A stretch of 64,000 bases of DNA. Source: Baekduia alba (GTDB lineage Bacteria; Actinomycetota; Thermoleophilia; Solirubrobacterales; Solirubrobacteraceae). The notes under the pieces were generated by a model. That model was not told the DNA's origin and did not search any database. It saw only the letters and a list, made by a program, of their open reading frames with translations. The stretch covers positions 3,410,001 to 3,474,000 of the forward strand of contig NZ_CP114013.1 of assembly GCF_028416635.1 (NCBI RefSeq), written 5' to 3'. Of this stretch, positions 8,070 through 17,000 are shown in pieces; within the stretch, counting starts at the first letter, position 1, and each line of letters opens with the position of its first letter. The position numbers were made by a program, and so were the translations under genes.

Positions 8070-8599
8070 GACCCGTCGGCGTCGGCCAGCGCGAGCAGCT
8101 TCTCGACCGTCCGCCAGTTGCGGCCGGTCAGCGGCGCGACGCCGAGGCGCTTCTCGGTCAGCCCCTTCACCAGCGGCGACGCGTGGATCCCGTCGGGCAG
8201 CCACAGGTAGGCCTCGCGGCCGACGATCTCGTAGGCCTCGCCCTTGCCGACCGTCACGCCCTCGGCCTTGGCCGCGTCGATCGCGCCGCCGCCGCTGAAG
8301 AGCACGAGGTACCGCGACGCGTTGGTCGCGACCTGCGCCAGCGGGTTGGCCTCGGCGACGGCCGCGAGCTCGTCGCGCGTGCGGATCACGACCGGGACGT
8401 CGAAGCCGAACTCGGCGGCGATCGCGGCCTCGATCTTCTTCACGCTCGCCTTGCGACCGCTGAAGACGACGTTGCCGCTGTTGACGTAGGTCTTGACGTC
8501 GGTGAAGCCCAGCTCGGCGAAGATCTCGCGCAGCTTGGCCATCGCGACCTTCTTCGCGCCGACGTTGACGCCGCGCAGCAGCGCGATCTGACGAGCCAT
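8066..8599 (-). CDS. DUF1697 family protein
   Basis: 177 residues, normal for the family. The N-terminus ALLRGVNVGAKKVAMAKL and the NSGNVVFSG motif (about 42-50) are diagnostic, and the C-terminus carries LTGRNWRTVEKLLAL. No enzymatic function is established; the fold is ferredoxin-like. The start was set at the ATG at 8599 because the methionine is directly followed by the conserved ARQIALLRG and a TATCTT -10 lies 7 nt upstream. Confidence 0.88.
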   Translation of the reverse strand: MARQIALLRGVNVGAKKVAMAKLREIFAELGFTDVKTYVNSGNVVFSGRKASVKKIEAAIAAEFGFDVPVVIRTRDELAAVAEANPLAQVATNASRYLVLFSGGGAIDAAKAEGVTVGKGEAYEIVGREAYLWLPDGIHASPLVKGLTEKRLGVAPLTGRNWRTVEKLLALADADGS

Positions 8600-8606
8600 G
8601 ACACAG

Positions 8607-8612
8607 AAGATA
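8607..8612 (-). promoter_or_regulatory. -10 box (leaderless) for DUF1697 gene
   Basis: TATCTT on the minus strand, 7 nt before the ATG at 8599. Confidence 0.45.
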
Positions 8613-8649
8613 TGTCCCACGGGCTCCGCCGGTGCGCGATGCTGTGCGC

Positions 8650-9039
8650 ATGCGCGTCCGCGCACCGATCCTCACCGTCGCGCTGGCGCTCCCGCTGGCG
8701 TCCTGCGGCAGCGGGAGCGACGACCAGGACATGCTGCCGACGGCGACCGCGAGCGTCATCGCCCACCCCGTCGCCGACACGACCGTCGCCCGCCTGGAGC
8801 TGGCGATCGTCAAGAACCCCAACAACGAGGCGCGCGCCGCGCAGTGCCGGCGGGCGACCGCCGCGGACCGCAGGATCGGCGAGGTCTCGTTCGGCGGCCA
8901 TCCGCGCCGGCTCTACGCCTGCGTCATCGCGCTGCACGCGCTCCCGCCCGCGACCTACGACGTCATGGTGCTCGGCAACGGCTGCTTCGTCGGGCACCGG
9001 CGCACCGCGAACGCGGCCGACTACGGGTGCATGCGCTAG
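8650..9039 (+). CDS. Small secreted lipoprotein, unknown function
   Basis: 129 residues with a lipoprotein signal: charged start, hydrophobic core, then LASC with Cys19 as the lipidation site, followed by a Gly/Ser/Asp linker. The mature part has four further Cys (AAQCRR, YACV, GNGCF, YGCM) that could form two disulfides outside the cell. The ATG at 8650 was preferred over an in-frame GTG six codons earlier because it gives a normal-length signal peptide. The TAG stop shares CTAG with the convergent LysR gene. Confidence 0.7.
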   Translation: MRVRAPILTVALALPLASCGSGSDDQDMLPTATASVIAHPVADTTVARLELAIVKNPNNEARAAQCRRATAADRRIGEVSFGGHPRRLYACVIALHALPPATYDVMVLGNGCFVGHRRTANAADYGCMR

Positions 9040-9944
9040 CTCGGCTCGCCGGCGAGCGGACCGCGCGCGACCGCCTTGCGCAGCGCCTTCACGAACGCCC
9101 GCAGCGCCGGGTCGCGCGGCCGCGAGCGCCACACCGCCCACACGGTGATCGACAGCGGCCGGCCGACCAGCGGCCGCCAGATCAGCGTGCCGTCCTCGCT
9201 GTGCATCCGCGTCGAGCCGAGCGTGATCGCGCCGTCGAGCAGCGGCAGCGCGGTTCGGATCGCCTCGACCGCCATCGCGCTGGTGCTGATCTCCGGCCGG
9301 CCGCCGAGCCGCTCGATCGTCGCCATGACCTCGTCGAACAGCCGCGGCGCGCGGTGGCGCGGGTACCAGACGAGCTCCTGGCCGGACAGGTCGGCGCACG
9401 CCACCTCGGCCTGCTCGGCGAGCGGGTGGCCGGCGGGCACGACGACGCCGAGCTCCTCGTCGACGAGCGCCAGGTGCTCGTAGCCGCCGTCCTCGGGCGT
9501 GTCGCGGGTCAGCGCGAGGTCGAGCTCGCCGCGCTCCAGCAGGCCGAGCTGGTAGCTCGTCGAGCCGCCGACGAACGCCGGACGGTGGCCGGGCGCGGCG
9601 CGCTCCAGGATCGCGCCCAGCCGCTCGGGCAACCACGGCGGGGCGCCGGTCAGGAGCCCGAGCCGCAGCGCGCCGTCGTCGATGCCCGCGGCGCGGCGGG
9701 CCTCGCGCAGCGCGGTGTCGGCCGCCAGCAGCACGGTCCGGGCCTCGACCAGCAACGCCTCGCCGGCGGCCGTCGGCGACGCGCCGCGCGGATGGCGGAC
9801 GAGCAGCGGCGCGCCGACCTCCTCCTCCAGCGCCCGGACCTGCTCGCTGAGCGTCGGCGTCGAGACGTGCAGCGCCGCGGCGGCGCGGCCGAAGTGCCCG
9901 GCCTCGGCGACCGCGACGAAGTAGCGAAGGTGGCGGAGCTCCAT
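9036..9944 (-). CDS. LysR family transcriptional regulator
   Basis: 302 residues, standard size. The N-terminal winged helix-turn-helix (MELRHLRYFVAVAEAGHFGRAA..., residues 1-60) is followed by a two-lobed periplasmic-binding-like effector domain (about 90-295). It is divergent from the MFS exporter at 10031 across an 86-bp gap, the usual layout for a LysR regulator and its target. The effector is unknown. The DNA-recognition helix sequence STPTLSEQVRALEEEVG is canonical. Confidence 0.92.
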   Translation of the reverse strand: MELRHLRYFVAVAEAGHFGRAAAALHVSTPTLSEQVRALEEEVGAPLLVRHPRGASPTAAGEALLVEARTVLLAADTALREARRAAGIDDGALRLGLLTGAPPWLPERLGAILERAAPGHRPAFVGGSTSYQLGLLERGELDLALTRDTPEDGGYEHLALVDEELGVVVPAGHPLAEQAEVACADLSGQELVWYPRHRAPRLFDEVMATIERLGGRPEISTSAMAVEAIRTALPLLDGAITLGSTRMHSEDGTLIWRPLVGRPLSITVWAVWRSRPRDPALRAFVKALRKAVARGPLAGEPS

Positions 9945-10030
9945 GGCTGACCGACCACGTTAGGCCAGACCGAACGGGCGTGCGGCGACGCGTCGTGGAT
10001 CGGTGTCCGGCGCAGTGATGTCCTTGCGGG

Positions 10031-11431
10031 ATGACCCCACCCGATCCCCGGCGCTGGTGGGCGCTGGCCGTCGTGCTGACTGCCAGCTTCCTCGCGCTCT
10101 TCGACCTCTTCGTCGTCAACGTCGGCGCCCCCTCGATCGCCCGCGACCTCGACGCCGGCGACGGCGCGCTCCAGCTCGTGATCGCCGGATACTCCTTCAC
10201 CTACGCCGTCGGCCTCGTCACCGGCGCGCGCCTCGGCGACCGCTACGGCCGCCGGCCGCTGTTCCTGGCCGGCATGGCGCTGTTCACGTGCTCGTCGACG
10301 CTGTGCGGCGCCGCGCCGACCGTGGAGACCCTCGTCGCCGCCCGCCTGCTCCAGGGCGCCGGCGCCGCCACGATGGTCCCGCAGGTCCTCGCGACGATCC
10401 AGGACCTGTTCGGCCCAACCGAACGGCCGCGGGCCTTCGCGGCCTTCGGCGCCGTCGCGGGCGCCGGCAGCGTCGCCGGCCAGGTCCTCGGCGGCGTGCT
10501 GCTCGCCGCCGACTCCTTCGGCCTCGGCTGGCGCACGGCCTTCCTGATCCAGGTCCCGATCGGCGCGGCGGCGCTCCTCGCCGGTCGCGCGCTGCTGCCG
10601 CGCACGCGTGCCGCGAGCGCCGCGCGGCTCGACCCGGCCGGCGTCGCGCTGCTCACCGTCGCGCTCGGCCTCCTGCTCGCGCCGCTCACGCTCGGGCGCG
10701 ACAGCGGCTGGCCGGCGTGGGCGTTCGTCGCGCTCGCGGCCGCCCCCGCGGCGCTCGCCGCGCTGCTCGCCCACCAGCGCCGCGCGGCGGCGCCGCTGCT
10801 CCCGCTCGAGCTCTTCGCCGACCGCGGCTTCGACGCCGGCCTGGCGATCAACGTCTGCTTCTACGCGGAGATCAGCAGCTTCTTCCTCGTGATCACGCTG
10901 CTGCTCCAGGACCGGCTCGGCCTCGCGCCGCTGGCCGCCGGGCTGACGTTCGCGCCGCTCGGCGTCGGCTTCGTCACGGCGTCGGTGCGCGGCCGCGGCC
11001 TCGCGCCCCGGTTCGGCGCGGCGACGGTGCTGCGCGCCGGCCTCGCGGTCGTCATCGCGACGCTCGCCGCGCTGGTCGCCGTGACCGCGCTGGCCGGCGA
11101 CGCGCTCACCGGCCTCGCGGTCGCGCCGTTCATGGCGGTGATCGGCGCCGGCAACGGGCTGGTCCTCCCCGCGCTGCTCAACGCGTCGCTGGCCCAGATC
11201 GCGCCCGCGCTCGCCGGCTCGGCCGCCGGCGTCCTGGTCACCGCCCAGCAGGTCGGCGCCACGCTCGGCGTCGCGGCGGTCGGGACGCTGTACTTCGCGA
11301 CGTCGCCGGCCGTCGCCCTCGCGGCGGACCTGGCCCTCGCCGTGACGACGCTCGCCGCCGTGGCGCTGCTGGCGTCGGCTAGAAGAGCCCGAGCTGCGCC
11401 GGATGCGGCTCGGGCGGGGGCGGCGGCGTAG
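10031..11431 (+). CDS. MFS transporter, DHA2 (EmrB/QacA-like) family
   Basis: 466 residues with about 14 hydrophobic segments. It shows the first-loop motif [14 protein letters not shown] and the family motif [19 protein letters not shown] in helix 4. It is expected to export drugs or metabolites by proton antiport. Being divergent from the LysR gene suggests control by it. The 3' end overlaps the convergent uracil-DNA glycosylase gene by 53 nt, an unusually long tail-to-tail overlap that encodes the Ala/Arg-rich C-terminus here and the clamp-motif tail on the other strand. Confidence 0.9.
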   Translation: MTPPDPRRWWALAVVLTASFLALFDLFVVNVGAPSIARDLDAGDGALQLVIAGYSFTYAVGLVTGARLGDRYGRRPLFLAGMALFTCSSTLCGAAPTVETLVAARLLQGAGAATMVPQVLATIQDLFGPTERPRAFAAFGAVAGAGSVAGQVLGGVLLAADSFGLGWRTAFLIQVPIGAAALLAGRALLPRTRAASAARLDPAGVALLTVALGLLLAPLTLGRDSGWPAWAFVALAAAPAALAALLAHQRRAAAPLLPLELFADRGFDAGLAINVCFYAEISSFFLVITLLLQDRLGLAPLAAGLTFAPLGVGFVTASVRGRGLAPRFGAATVLRAGLAVVIATLAALVAVTALAGDALTGLAVAPFMAVIGAGNGLVLPALLNASLAQIAPALAGSAAGVLVTAQQVGATLGVAAVGTLYFATSPAVALAADLALAVTTLAAVALLASARRARAAPDAARAGAAA

Positions 11432-13214
11432 CGGCCTCGGCCTCGGCCTCGCGCGTCTCCCGCGCCTCCACATCGCCCGGCGCCTCGTCGCCGACCTCCA
11501 CCTCGACCAGCGGCTCCTCCTCGACGGCCGGGTCGATCCACGCCGGCGGCTGCTCCGGCGCGCCCAGCGCGAGCAGCCCCGGCAGCGCGCTGAAGTCCCG
11601 CCGCAGCACGTCCACGTTGCTCGGCGTGTACAGCGCCGCCGCCGGATGGAAGACCGGGAACAGCCGCACCGCCCGCGGCCCGACGACCCGCACCTCGGCC
11701 CGCCCATGCAGCCGCATGATCCCGGTCGTGTCGTGGCGCAGCAGCTTCGTCGCGAAGTTCCCGAGCGTGCAGATCACGACCGGCTGGATCAGCTCGATCT
11801 GCTTGAACAGGTACTCCTGACACCGCTCGATCTCGACGGGATGCGGATCGCGGTTGCCGGGCGGGCGGCAGTTGTGGACGACCCCGCCCGCCGTGACGAA
11901 GTTGTGGTTCTCCTCGACGTCGAGGCAGAAGAACGTCCGGTCGTCGCCGTGGCGGCCGGTGATCTCCTCGACCTCGACGTCGTCGAACAGCACGTCCGGC
12001 TCACCGTCGTCCGCGAGCCGCTCCGCGTCGAACGACACCTCCTCGGCCACCTCAGGATGCAGCTTGTACCGCATGCTCTCGGGCACGAACGGCGCGATCG
12101 CGACGCTCAGCGCGCGCGAGGTCGGGACGTCGAAGTACAGGCGGCCGCGGCTCGCCTTCGCCGGCAGGCCCAGACGAAGCAGCCCGGCGCGCAGCACGAG
12201 CAGATCAGCCTCGGAGAAGCCGTTGGTCGCGATCTCGGCCAGCGGCTGCCGCCCGCCGCCGCGCACTCGCATGTAGCCGTCGTCCATGAACCAGAACGCG
12301 AGCATCCGCGGCGACAGCTCCCGCGCGATCCACGCCGGGACGACCTTGCGGTCCCGATAGAACTCGTTGCGCAGCACGCCCAGCCCACGATGCGCGAGCG
12401 TGCGCCCGAGCACCACGTCATGGCCCGCGTCCCCGCCCGACACCGCGGCCACCCGGCGCTCCTCGAGGGTCATGCGCAGTGGGCGGAGGAGGTCGGCCTT
12501 GAACCGCGCGTAGCCGGCCTGCTTGGCCGAGTGGCTGAAGGTCAAGGCCGCTTGGCCGCGACGGATCGAACCGTCGCCGAGGAGCGTCCCGCACACGACG
12601 TCCTTGATCAGCCGCGTCAAGCCCTGGCCCGTCGCGACGCGATCGCCGGCGGCGAGATCCTCGGCGTTGACGAAGCCGCGCTTGGTCAAGACCGGGTGGT
12701 CGCCGGTCATCGTCGTGCTCGCCTTCGTCGCGCCGTTGACCTTGGCCGAGCGGAACGACACCTTGAAGACCCGCCGGTCGGCCAGCGGCGTGGCGTGCCA
12801 ACCGGTGACCCGGCGCGGGACGAGGCGGCCGTCCGCGTCCACCGACATGACGGTGCCGTCGTAGCGGGAGCGCACCAGCCTCCCGATGGTCTCCCACGAT
12901 CCATCGCCCAACTGGACGTTGGTGTCGTAGCGCACGCATTTGAGGACGTTGGCGATGAACACCTCGCCGCGCGACAGCCCGATCTCGCCCAGCAGCGTGT
13001 CGAGCAGCTGGCCCGCCTGCCCGACGAAGGGCAGGCCCTGCTCGTCCTCGTTGCGGCCCGGGGCCTCGCCGACGAACATGAGGTCGGCGTTCGCGTTGCC
13101 CGCGCCGAACACGACGGTGTGGCGGGTCTGGGCGAGTTGGGGGCAGCGCGTGCAGCCGCGCGCCTCGTGGAAGAGGGCCTTCAGGGCCTCGCGCCGTTCG
13201 TCCGGGGACGACAC
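11379..13214 (-). CDS. Uracil-DNA glycosylase, family 4, interrupted by an intein
   Basis: 611 residues as encoded; removing the intein leaves a 255-residue enzyme. The exteins carry the family-4 signatures: CTRC (C21, C24), [17 protein letters not shown] (49-65) and [13 protein letters not shown]. Four cysteines bind the 4Fe-4S cluster: C21, C24, and the C-x15-C pair that begins with C449. The enzyme removes uracil from DNA as the first step of base-excision repair. A 356-residue intein splits it between K92 and C449. The C-terminal 45 residues are acidic and proline-rich and end QLGLF, a match to the beta-clamp binding pentapeptide. It starts at GTG 7 nt below a TAGTCT box. Confidence 0.93.
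   Translation of the reverse strand: MSSPDERREALKALFHEARGCTRCPQLAQTRHTVVFGAGNANADLMFVGEAPGRNEDEQGLPFVGQAGQLLDTLLGEIGLSRGEVFIANVLKCVRYDTNVQLGDGSWETIGRLVRSRYDGTVMSVDADGRLVPRRVTGWHATPLADRRVFKVSFRSAKVNGATKASTTMTGDHPVLTKRGFVNAEDLAAGDRVATGQGLTRLIKDVVCGTLLGDGSIRRGQAALTFSHSAKQAGYARFKADLLRPLRMTLEERRVAAVSGGDAGHDVVLGRTLAHRGLGVLRNEFYRDRKVVPAWIARELSPRMLAFWFMDDGYMRVRGGGRQPLAEIATNGFSEADLLVLRAGLLRLGLPAKASRGRLYFDVPTSRALSVAIAPFVPESMRYKLHPEVAEEVSFDAERLADDGEPDVLFDDVEVEEITGRHGDDRTFFCLDVEENHNFVTAGGVVHNCRPPGNRDPHPVEIERCQEYLFKQIELIQPVVICTLGNFATKLLRHDTTGIMRLHGRAEVRVVGPRAVRLFPVFHPAAALYTPSNVDVLRRDFSALPGLLALGAPEQPPAWIDPAVEEEPLVEVEVGDEAPGDVEARETREAEAEAATPPPPPEPHPAQLGLF
11871..12938 (-). mobile_element. Intein with LAGLIDADG homing endonuclease inside uracil-DNA glycosylase
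   Basis: 356 codons, residues 93-448 of the host ORF. Block A begins with Cys1 ([15 protein letters not shown]). Block B has T-x-x-H in [15 protein letters not shown]. Two dodecapeptide motifs, [11 protein letters not shown] and [10 protein letters not shown], keep both catalytic Asp residues. Block F is [15 protein letters not shown] and block G ends VVHN, followed by Cys+1. All residues needed for class 1 splicing are present, and the endonuclease looks intact, so the element may still home. The insertion point is K92/C449, where C449 is a predicted iron-sulfur ligand. Codon and base composition are similar to the host, suggesting long residence. Confidence 0.93.
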
Positions 13215-13221
13215 GGCTTGG

Positions 13222-13227
13222 AGACTA
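13222..13227 (-). promoter_or_regulatory. -10 box (leaderless) for uracil-DNA glycosylase
   Basis: TAGTCT on the minus strand, 7 nt before the GTG at 13214. Confidence 0.45.
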
Positions 13228-13274
13228 GACCGATGGCCGGACCGCGCCGCTGTGCCATCCCGCTAATTCCGGGG

Positions 13275-13323
13275 TACCATGGGGGGTCACCGAGTTTCGC
13301 GACCGGCATCCCCGTTGGCGGGG
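13275..13323 (+). promoter_or_regulatory. Probable promoter and leader hairpin of the pantothenate operon
   Basis: TACCAT at 13275-13280 could be a -10 box, giving a leader of about 55 nt before the ATG at 13343. The leader contains a perfect 5-bp GC hairpin with a TTGG loop (13310-13323) followed by a weaker CTGG/CCAG pair. This differs from most promoters in the window, which have no leader. Whether the hairpin regulates anything is unknown. Confidence 0.3.
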
Positions 13324-13342
13324 AGCTGGACCGACACCAGAA

Positions 13343-14056
13343 ATGACCACTGTCATCCCCCGCTGCGCGGTCGTGGGTCAAGGCCGTCTCGGAACAGCGC
13401 TCGCCGCAGCGCTGCGAGCTTTCGGCGTGCCCGTCGACGGGCCGCTGCCGCGTGGCGCCGCCGCCCCCGGCGCGCCCGTGGTCGTCCTCGCGGTCCCGGA
13501 CGCCGAGATCGCCGCCGCGGCGGCGCTCGTCGCGCCCGACGTCCTCGTCGGCCACTGCTCCGGCGCGACCACGCTCGCGCCCCTCACGGCCACGCACGCC
13601 AACGCGTTCTCCCTGCACCCGCTCATGACCGTCACCCACGCGGGCGCGGACTTCACCGGCGCGAGCGCGGCGGTCGCGGGCAGCACGCCGGAGGCGCGCC
13701 GGCTCGCCCGCGACCTCGCGACCACCCTGGGCATGACCCCGATCGACGTCCCCGACGACGACCGCGCCGCCTACCACGCGGCCGCGTCGATCGCGTCCAA
13801 CTTCCTCGTCACGCTCGAATGGGCCGCGACGCGCGTCGGCAACCTCGACCGCGCGGCGCTCGCGCCCCTGGTCACCGCGACCGTCAGCAACTGGCTCGCC
13901 GACGGCCCCGAGCGCGCGCTGACCGGCCCGATCGCCCGCGGCGACGAGCAGACCGTCGCCCGCCAGCGCGCCGCGGTGCTGGAGCGCACGCCCGACCTCG
14001 CCGAGCTCTTCGACGCGCTGACCGAGGCCACCCGGACCCTGGCGGCCGCGGCATGA
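13343..14056 (+). CDS. Rossmann-fold DUF2520 protein, first gene of the pantothenate operon
   Basis: 237 residues. The N-terminal NAD(P)-binding fold has the motif VVGQGRLGTALAAAL (10-24), followed by the DUF2520 helical domain with FSLHPLMTV (about 91-99) and AAYHAAASIASNF. The architecture is like ketopantoate reductase and pyrroline-carboxylate reductase. The gene overlaps panC by 4 nt; the same order occurs in Mycobacterium tuberculosis (Rv3603c-panC-panD). As panB, panC and panD are here but no classical panE is seen, a ketopantoate-reductase-like role is attractive but unproven. Confidence 0.85.
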   Translation: MTTVIPRCAVVGQGRLGTALAAALRAFGVPVDGPLPRGAAAPGAPVVVLAVPDAEIAAAAALVAPDVLVGHCSGATTLAPLTATHANAFSLHPLMTVTHAGADFTGASAAVAGSTPEARRLARDLATTLGMTPIDVPDDDRAAYHAAASIASNFLVTLEWAATRVGNLDRAALAPLVTATVSNWLADGPERALTGPIARGDEQTVARQRAAVLERTPDLAELFDALTEATRTLAAAA

Positions 14057-14922
14057 GAACGATCCGCACGGTCGCCGAGCTGCGCGCCGCGCTGGCCGAG
14101 CCGCGCCGCGGCGGCAAGACCATCGGCCTGGTCCCGACGATGGGCTCCCTCCACGACGGCCACCTCGCGCTCATCCGCGCCGCCCGCGACGCCGCCGACC
14201 ACGTCGTCGTCTCGCTCTTCGTCAACCCCGCGCAGTTCAACGACAGCGCCGACCTCGCCGCCTACCCGCGCGACGAGCACCGCGACGCCGGCCTGGCCCA
14301 CGAGGCGGGCGCCGACCTGCTCTTCGCGCCCTCGACCGACGAGATCTACCCGCCCGGCTTCACCACGCAGGTCCGCGTGGCCGGTCCGCTGACCGAGACC
14401 CTCGAGGGCGCGCACCGCGGTGCCGATCACTTCCATGGCGTGACCACCGTCGTGACCAAGCTCCTCAACATGGTCGGCCCGGACGTGGCGCTGTTCGGCC
14501 AGAAGGACGCGCAGCAGGCGCTCGTGATCCAGCGCCTCGCCGCCGATCTCGACCTGCCGGCGCGCATCGAGGTCGTCCCGACGGTCCGCGAGCCGGACGG
14601 CCTGGCGCTCTCCAGCCGCAACGTGCGCCTCGACCCCCAGGACCGCCGGCGGGCGCTCGCGCTCTCCGCCGCCCTGCGCGCGGCCGAGAGCGAGCTGCGC
14701 GAGCACGGCACCACCGACGCGGAGGCGCTCTCCGCCGCGGCCCGCGCCGCGATGACCCCCTTCGACGTCGAGCCCGAGTACCTCGCGCTCGTCGACCCCG
14801 AAGACCTGCGCCCCGTGGGCTCGGTCGACCAGGACACGCTCCTGGCGGTCGCGGCGCACGTGGGGCCGGTGCGACTCATCGACAACACGATCCTCACCCC
14901 TAACGGAGGCGCTGAGCGCTGA
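14053..14922 (+). CDS. panC: Pantoate-beta-alanine ligase
   Basis: 289 residues, normal length. It joins pantoate and beta-alanine using ATP to give pantothenate. ATP-site signatures are [13 protein letters not shown] (HIGH-like) and SSRNVRL (KMSKS-like); [15 protein letters not shown] is also conserved. The ATG overlaps the DUF2520 stop (ATGA) and the TGA stop overlaps the panD ATG by one base (TGATG), so the three genes are translationally coupled. Its beta-alanine substrate is made by the next gene. Confidence 0.96.
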   Translation: MRTIRTVAELRAALAEPRRGGKTIGLVPTMGSLHDGHLALIRAARDAADHVVVSLFVNPAQFNDSADLAAYPRDEHRDAGLAHEAGADLLFAPSTDEIYPPGFTTQVRVAGPLTETLEGAHRGADHFHGVTTVVTKLLNMVGPDVALFGQKDAQQALVIQRLAADLDLPARIEVVPTVREPDGLALSSRNVRLDPQDRRRALALSAALRAAESELREHGTTDAEALSAAARAAMTPFDVEPEYLALVDPEDLRPVGSVDQDTLLAVAAHVGPVRLIDNTILTPNGGAER

Positions 14923-15305
14923 TGCAGCGCGTCATGCTGAAGTCCAAGATCCACCGTGCCACGGTCACGGACAGCGATCTTCATTACGTCGGGTCGATCA
15001 CCATCGACCCGGAGCTGCTCGAGGCGGCGAACATCCTCGAGCACGAGCAGGTGCACGTCGTCGATGTCGACAACGGCGCCCGCTTCGAGACCTACACCAT
15101 CGCGGGCGAGCCGGGCTCGGGCGCGATGAAGGTCAACGGCGCCGCGGCCCGCCTCGTGCACCGCGGCGACACGATCATCGTCATCTCCTACGGGCAATAC
15201 GACGAGGCCGACCTGGAGCTCTACGAGCCCCGGGTCGTCCACGTCGAGCAGGACACCAACAACATCATCGACGTGGATGCGGCGGTGGCGACCCTCCTCC
15301 GCTAG
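14922..15305 (+). CDS. panD: Aspartate 1-decarboxylase
   Basis: 127 residues. The proenzyme cleaves itself at Gly24-Ser25 (HYVGSI) to create the catalytic pyruvoyl group, then converts aspartate to beta-alanine. Other conserved residues are the substrate-binding K9 region (LKSKIHRA), Y-T around ETYTI, and NGAAARL. It overlaps panC by one base. A 43-bp gap with a GGAGG sequence separates it from panB. Confidence 0.96.
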   Translation: MQRVMLKSKIHRATVTDSDLHYVGSITIDPELLEAANILEHEQVHVVDVDNGARFETYTIAGEPGSGAMKVNGAAARLVHRGDTIIVISYGQYDEADLELYEPRVVHVEQDTNNIIDVDAAVATLLR

Positions 15306-15348
15306 AGGGCGTCAACCGATCCGGTTCACAGGAGGTTGGAAGCAGAGC

Positions 15349-16242
15349 ATGTCCACCATGCGCAACATCACCGTCCCGGCCGACGCCTCGCGCCTGCCGG
15401 TGACGCTCCCGCGGCTGGCCGAGAAGAAGCGCCTCGGCGAGCCGATCGTCATGGTCACCGCCTACGACTACCCCAGCGCGCTCGCGGTGGACAAGGCGGG
15501 CGTCGACGTCGTCCTGGTCGGCGACAGCGGCGCGATGACCGTCCTCGGCTACCCGTCGACGGTCGCGGTGGAGCTCGACGAGCTCCTCGTCCTGGCCAAG
15601 GCCGTGCGCCGGGGCCTCAGCACGCCGTTCCTGGTCGCCGACCTGCCGTTCGGCTCCTACGAGGTCTCCGACGAGCAGGCCGTGCAGACCGCGTTCCGCT
15701 TCGTCAAGGAGGCGGGCGCCGACGCCGTCAAGCTCGAGGGCGGCGGCGAGACGTCGGTCGCGCGGGCGCGCGCGATCGTCAACGCCGGCATCCCGGTGAT
15801 GGGCCACGTCGGCCTGACGCCGCAGACGTCGACCGCGCTCGGCGGCTACCGCGCGCAGGGCCGCACGGCGGCGGCGGCGATGCAGGTGGCGCAGCAGGCC
15901 GTTGCCCTCCAGGACGCGGGCTGCTTCAGCATCGTCTTCGAGGCGATCCCGAGCGCCGTGGCCGAGGCCGTCATGCCGAAGATCGACTGCCTGGTCATCG
16001 GCATCGGCGCGGGTCCGGCGCCGGACGGGCAGGTCCTGGTCTTCCACGACCTGCTGGGCATCCGCGAGGGCCGCGGCGCCCGCTTCGTGCAGCGCTACGC
16101 CGACATCCTGGACGAGATGGTGGCCGGCGTCGGCGCCTACGCCGACGACGTGCGCACCCGCCGCTACCCCGGCCCGGACCACGGGTACTCGATCCCGGAC
16201 GAGGAGCTGGCGGCATTCCGCCAGAGCCTCCGCGACGCCTGA
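15349..16242 (+). CDS. panB: 3-methyl-2-oxobutanoate hydroxymethyltransferase
   Basis: 297 residues from the ATG at 15349. It makes ketopantoate from alpha-ketoisovalerate and methylene-tetrahydrofolate. Visible features are VMVTAYDYPSAL, VVLVGDSGAMTVLGY (Mg-binding Asp), VKLEGGGE, PVMGHVGLTPQ and the C-terminal GIGAGPAPDGQVLVFHDLLG. A GGAGG about 13 nt upstream is somewhat far; an ATG three codons on would be farther still. It is the last gene of the pantothenate cluster, which with coaE at 62 kb serves coenzyme A synthesis. Confidence 0.95.
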   Translation: MSTMRNITVPADASRLPVTLPRLAEKKRLGEPIVMVTAYDYPSALAVDKAGVDVVLVGDSGAMTVLGYPSTVAVELDELLVLAKAVRRGLSTPFLVADLPFGSYEVSDEQAVQTAFRFVKEAGADAVKLEGGGETSVARARAIVNAGIPVMGHVGLTPQTSTALGGYRAQGRTAAAAMQVAQQAVALQDAGCFSIVFEAIPSAVAEAVMPKIDCLVIGIGAGPAPDGQVLVFHDLLGIREGRGARFVQRYADILDEMVAGVGAYADDVRTRRYPGPDHGYSIPDEELAAFRQSLRDA

Positions 16243-16345
16243 TGGTCCCCGCGGCGGAAAGCGCGGCCGCCTTCCAGGCGCAGCTGACCGACTGATCACC
16301 CGAGAGCAGGAGCGGGCCGCGCGCGTTCACATCGCTTTCACGCGC

Positions 16346-16351
16346 TACATT
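16346..16351 (+). promoter_or_regulatory. -10 box (leaderless) for DUF47-PiT operon
   Basis: TACATT, 7 nt before the GTG at 16359. A TTCACA at 16325-16330 could serve as a weak -35 (15-bp spacer). The position supports GTG 16359 rather than the in-frame TTG at 16350, which overlaps the box. Confidence 0.5.
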
Positions 16352-16358
16352 GCCGCGC

Positions 16359-16985
16359 GTGGCCCGTCTGTCTCAGGTCTTCGCCCCCCGCGATCGCGAG
16401 TTCTTCGACCTCTTCGAGGAGGCGGGGAGCAACATCGCGCGCGCCGCCGACCTCCTGGACCAGATGCTCAGCAGCTGGCCTGATCGCAAGGAGCTCGCCC
16501 GCGACATCCTCGTGTGCGAGCAGGAGGGCGACCGGATCACGCACGACATCATCCATCGCCTCAACGCGACGTTCGTGACGCCCATCGACCGCGAGGACAT
16601 CCTCGCGCTCGCCTCCGCCCTCGACGACATCATCGACTACACCGAAGAGGTCGCCGACTACATGGGCCTCTACAGGATCGAGGCGCCGATGGAGCAGGCG
16701 GTCCGGATGTCGCACATCCTGGTCCAGGCCACGCGCCAGGTGTCCGAGGCACTGCCGCGCATGCGCGGGTTCAAGGACCTCAGCCACTACACGGTCGAGA
16801 TCAACCGCCTCGAGAACGACGGCGACCGGGTGGTGCGCGAGGCGATGGCGTCGCTGTTCGACCACGGCATCGACCCCATGGTCGTGATTCGCTGGAAGGA
16901 CATCTACGAGCGCCTCGAGCAGGCGATCGATGCATGCGAGCACGTGGCGAACGTGCTCGAAGGCATCGTCATCAAGAACTCGTAG
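16359..16985 (+). CDS. DUF47 family PhoU-like protein, partner of phosphate permease
   Basis: 208 residues, all-helical, with the repeated acidic E-x-x-x-D motifs of the PhoU/DUF47 family (LVCEQEGDRITHDI, DREDILALASALDDIIDY, EINRLENDGDRVVREAM), which bind metal clusters in structural homologues. DUF47 proteins are commonly encoded just before PiT permeases and thought to regulate phosphate uptake; here the permease starts 15 bp after the stop. The GTG at 16359 was chosen over the TTG at 16350 because of the -10 position. Confidence 0.9.
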   Translation: MARLSQVFAPRDREFFDLFEEAGSNIARAADLLDQMLSSWPDRKELARDILVCEQEGDRITHDIIHRLNATFVTPIDREDILALASALDDIIDYTEEVADYMGLYRIEAPMEQAVRMSHILVQATRQVSEALPRMRGFKDLSHYTVEINRLENDGDRVVREAMASLFDHGIDPMVVIRWKDIYERLEQAIDACEHVANVLEGIVIKNS

Positions 16986-17000
16986 TTGTAGGACTTCTCC

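Noticed and set aside
6263-9148. 961-residue plus-strand ORF spanning several genes
   Set aside because: Only its first 150 codons are a real (broken) gene; the rest is an Arg/Ala/Pro-rich shadow of the BAAT-like, HD and other genes caused by the very high GC content.
13275-13342. Riboswitch in front of the pantothenate operon
   Set aside because: Two small hairpins are present but they match no riboswitch I know, and the leader is short.
16242-16295. 17-codon ORF overlapping the panB stop (TGATG)
   Set aside because: Too short, no motif, and no coupling to a following gene; could be chance.
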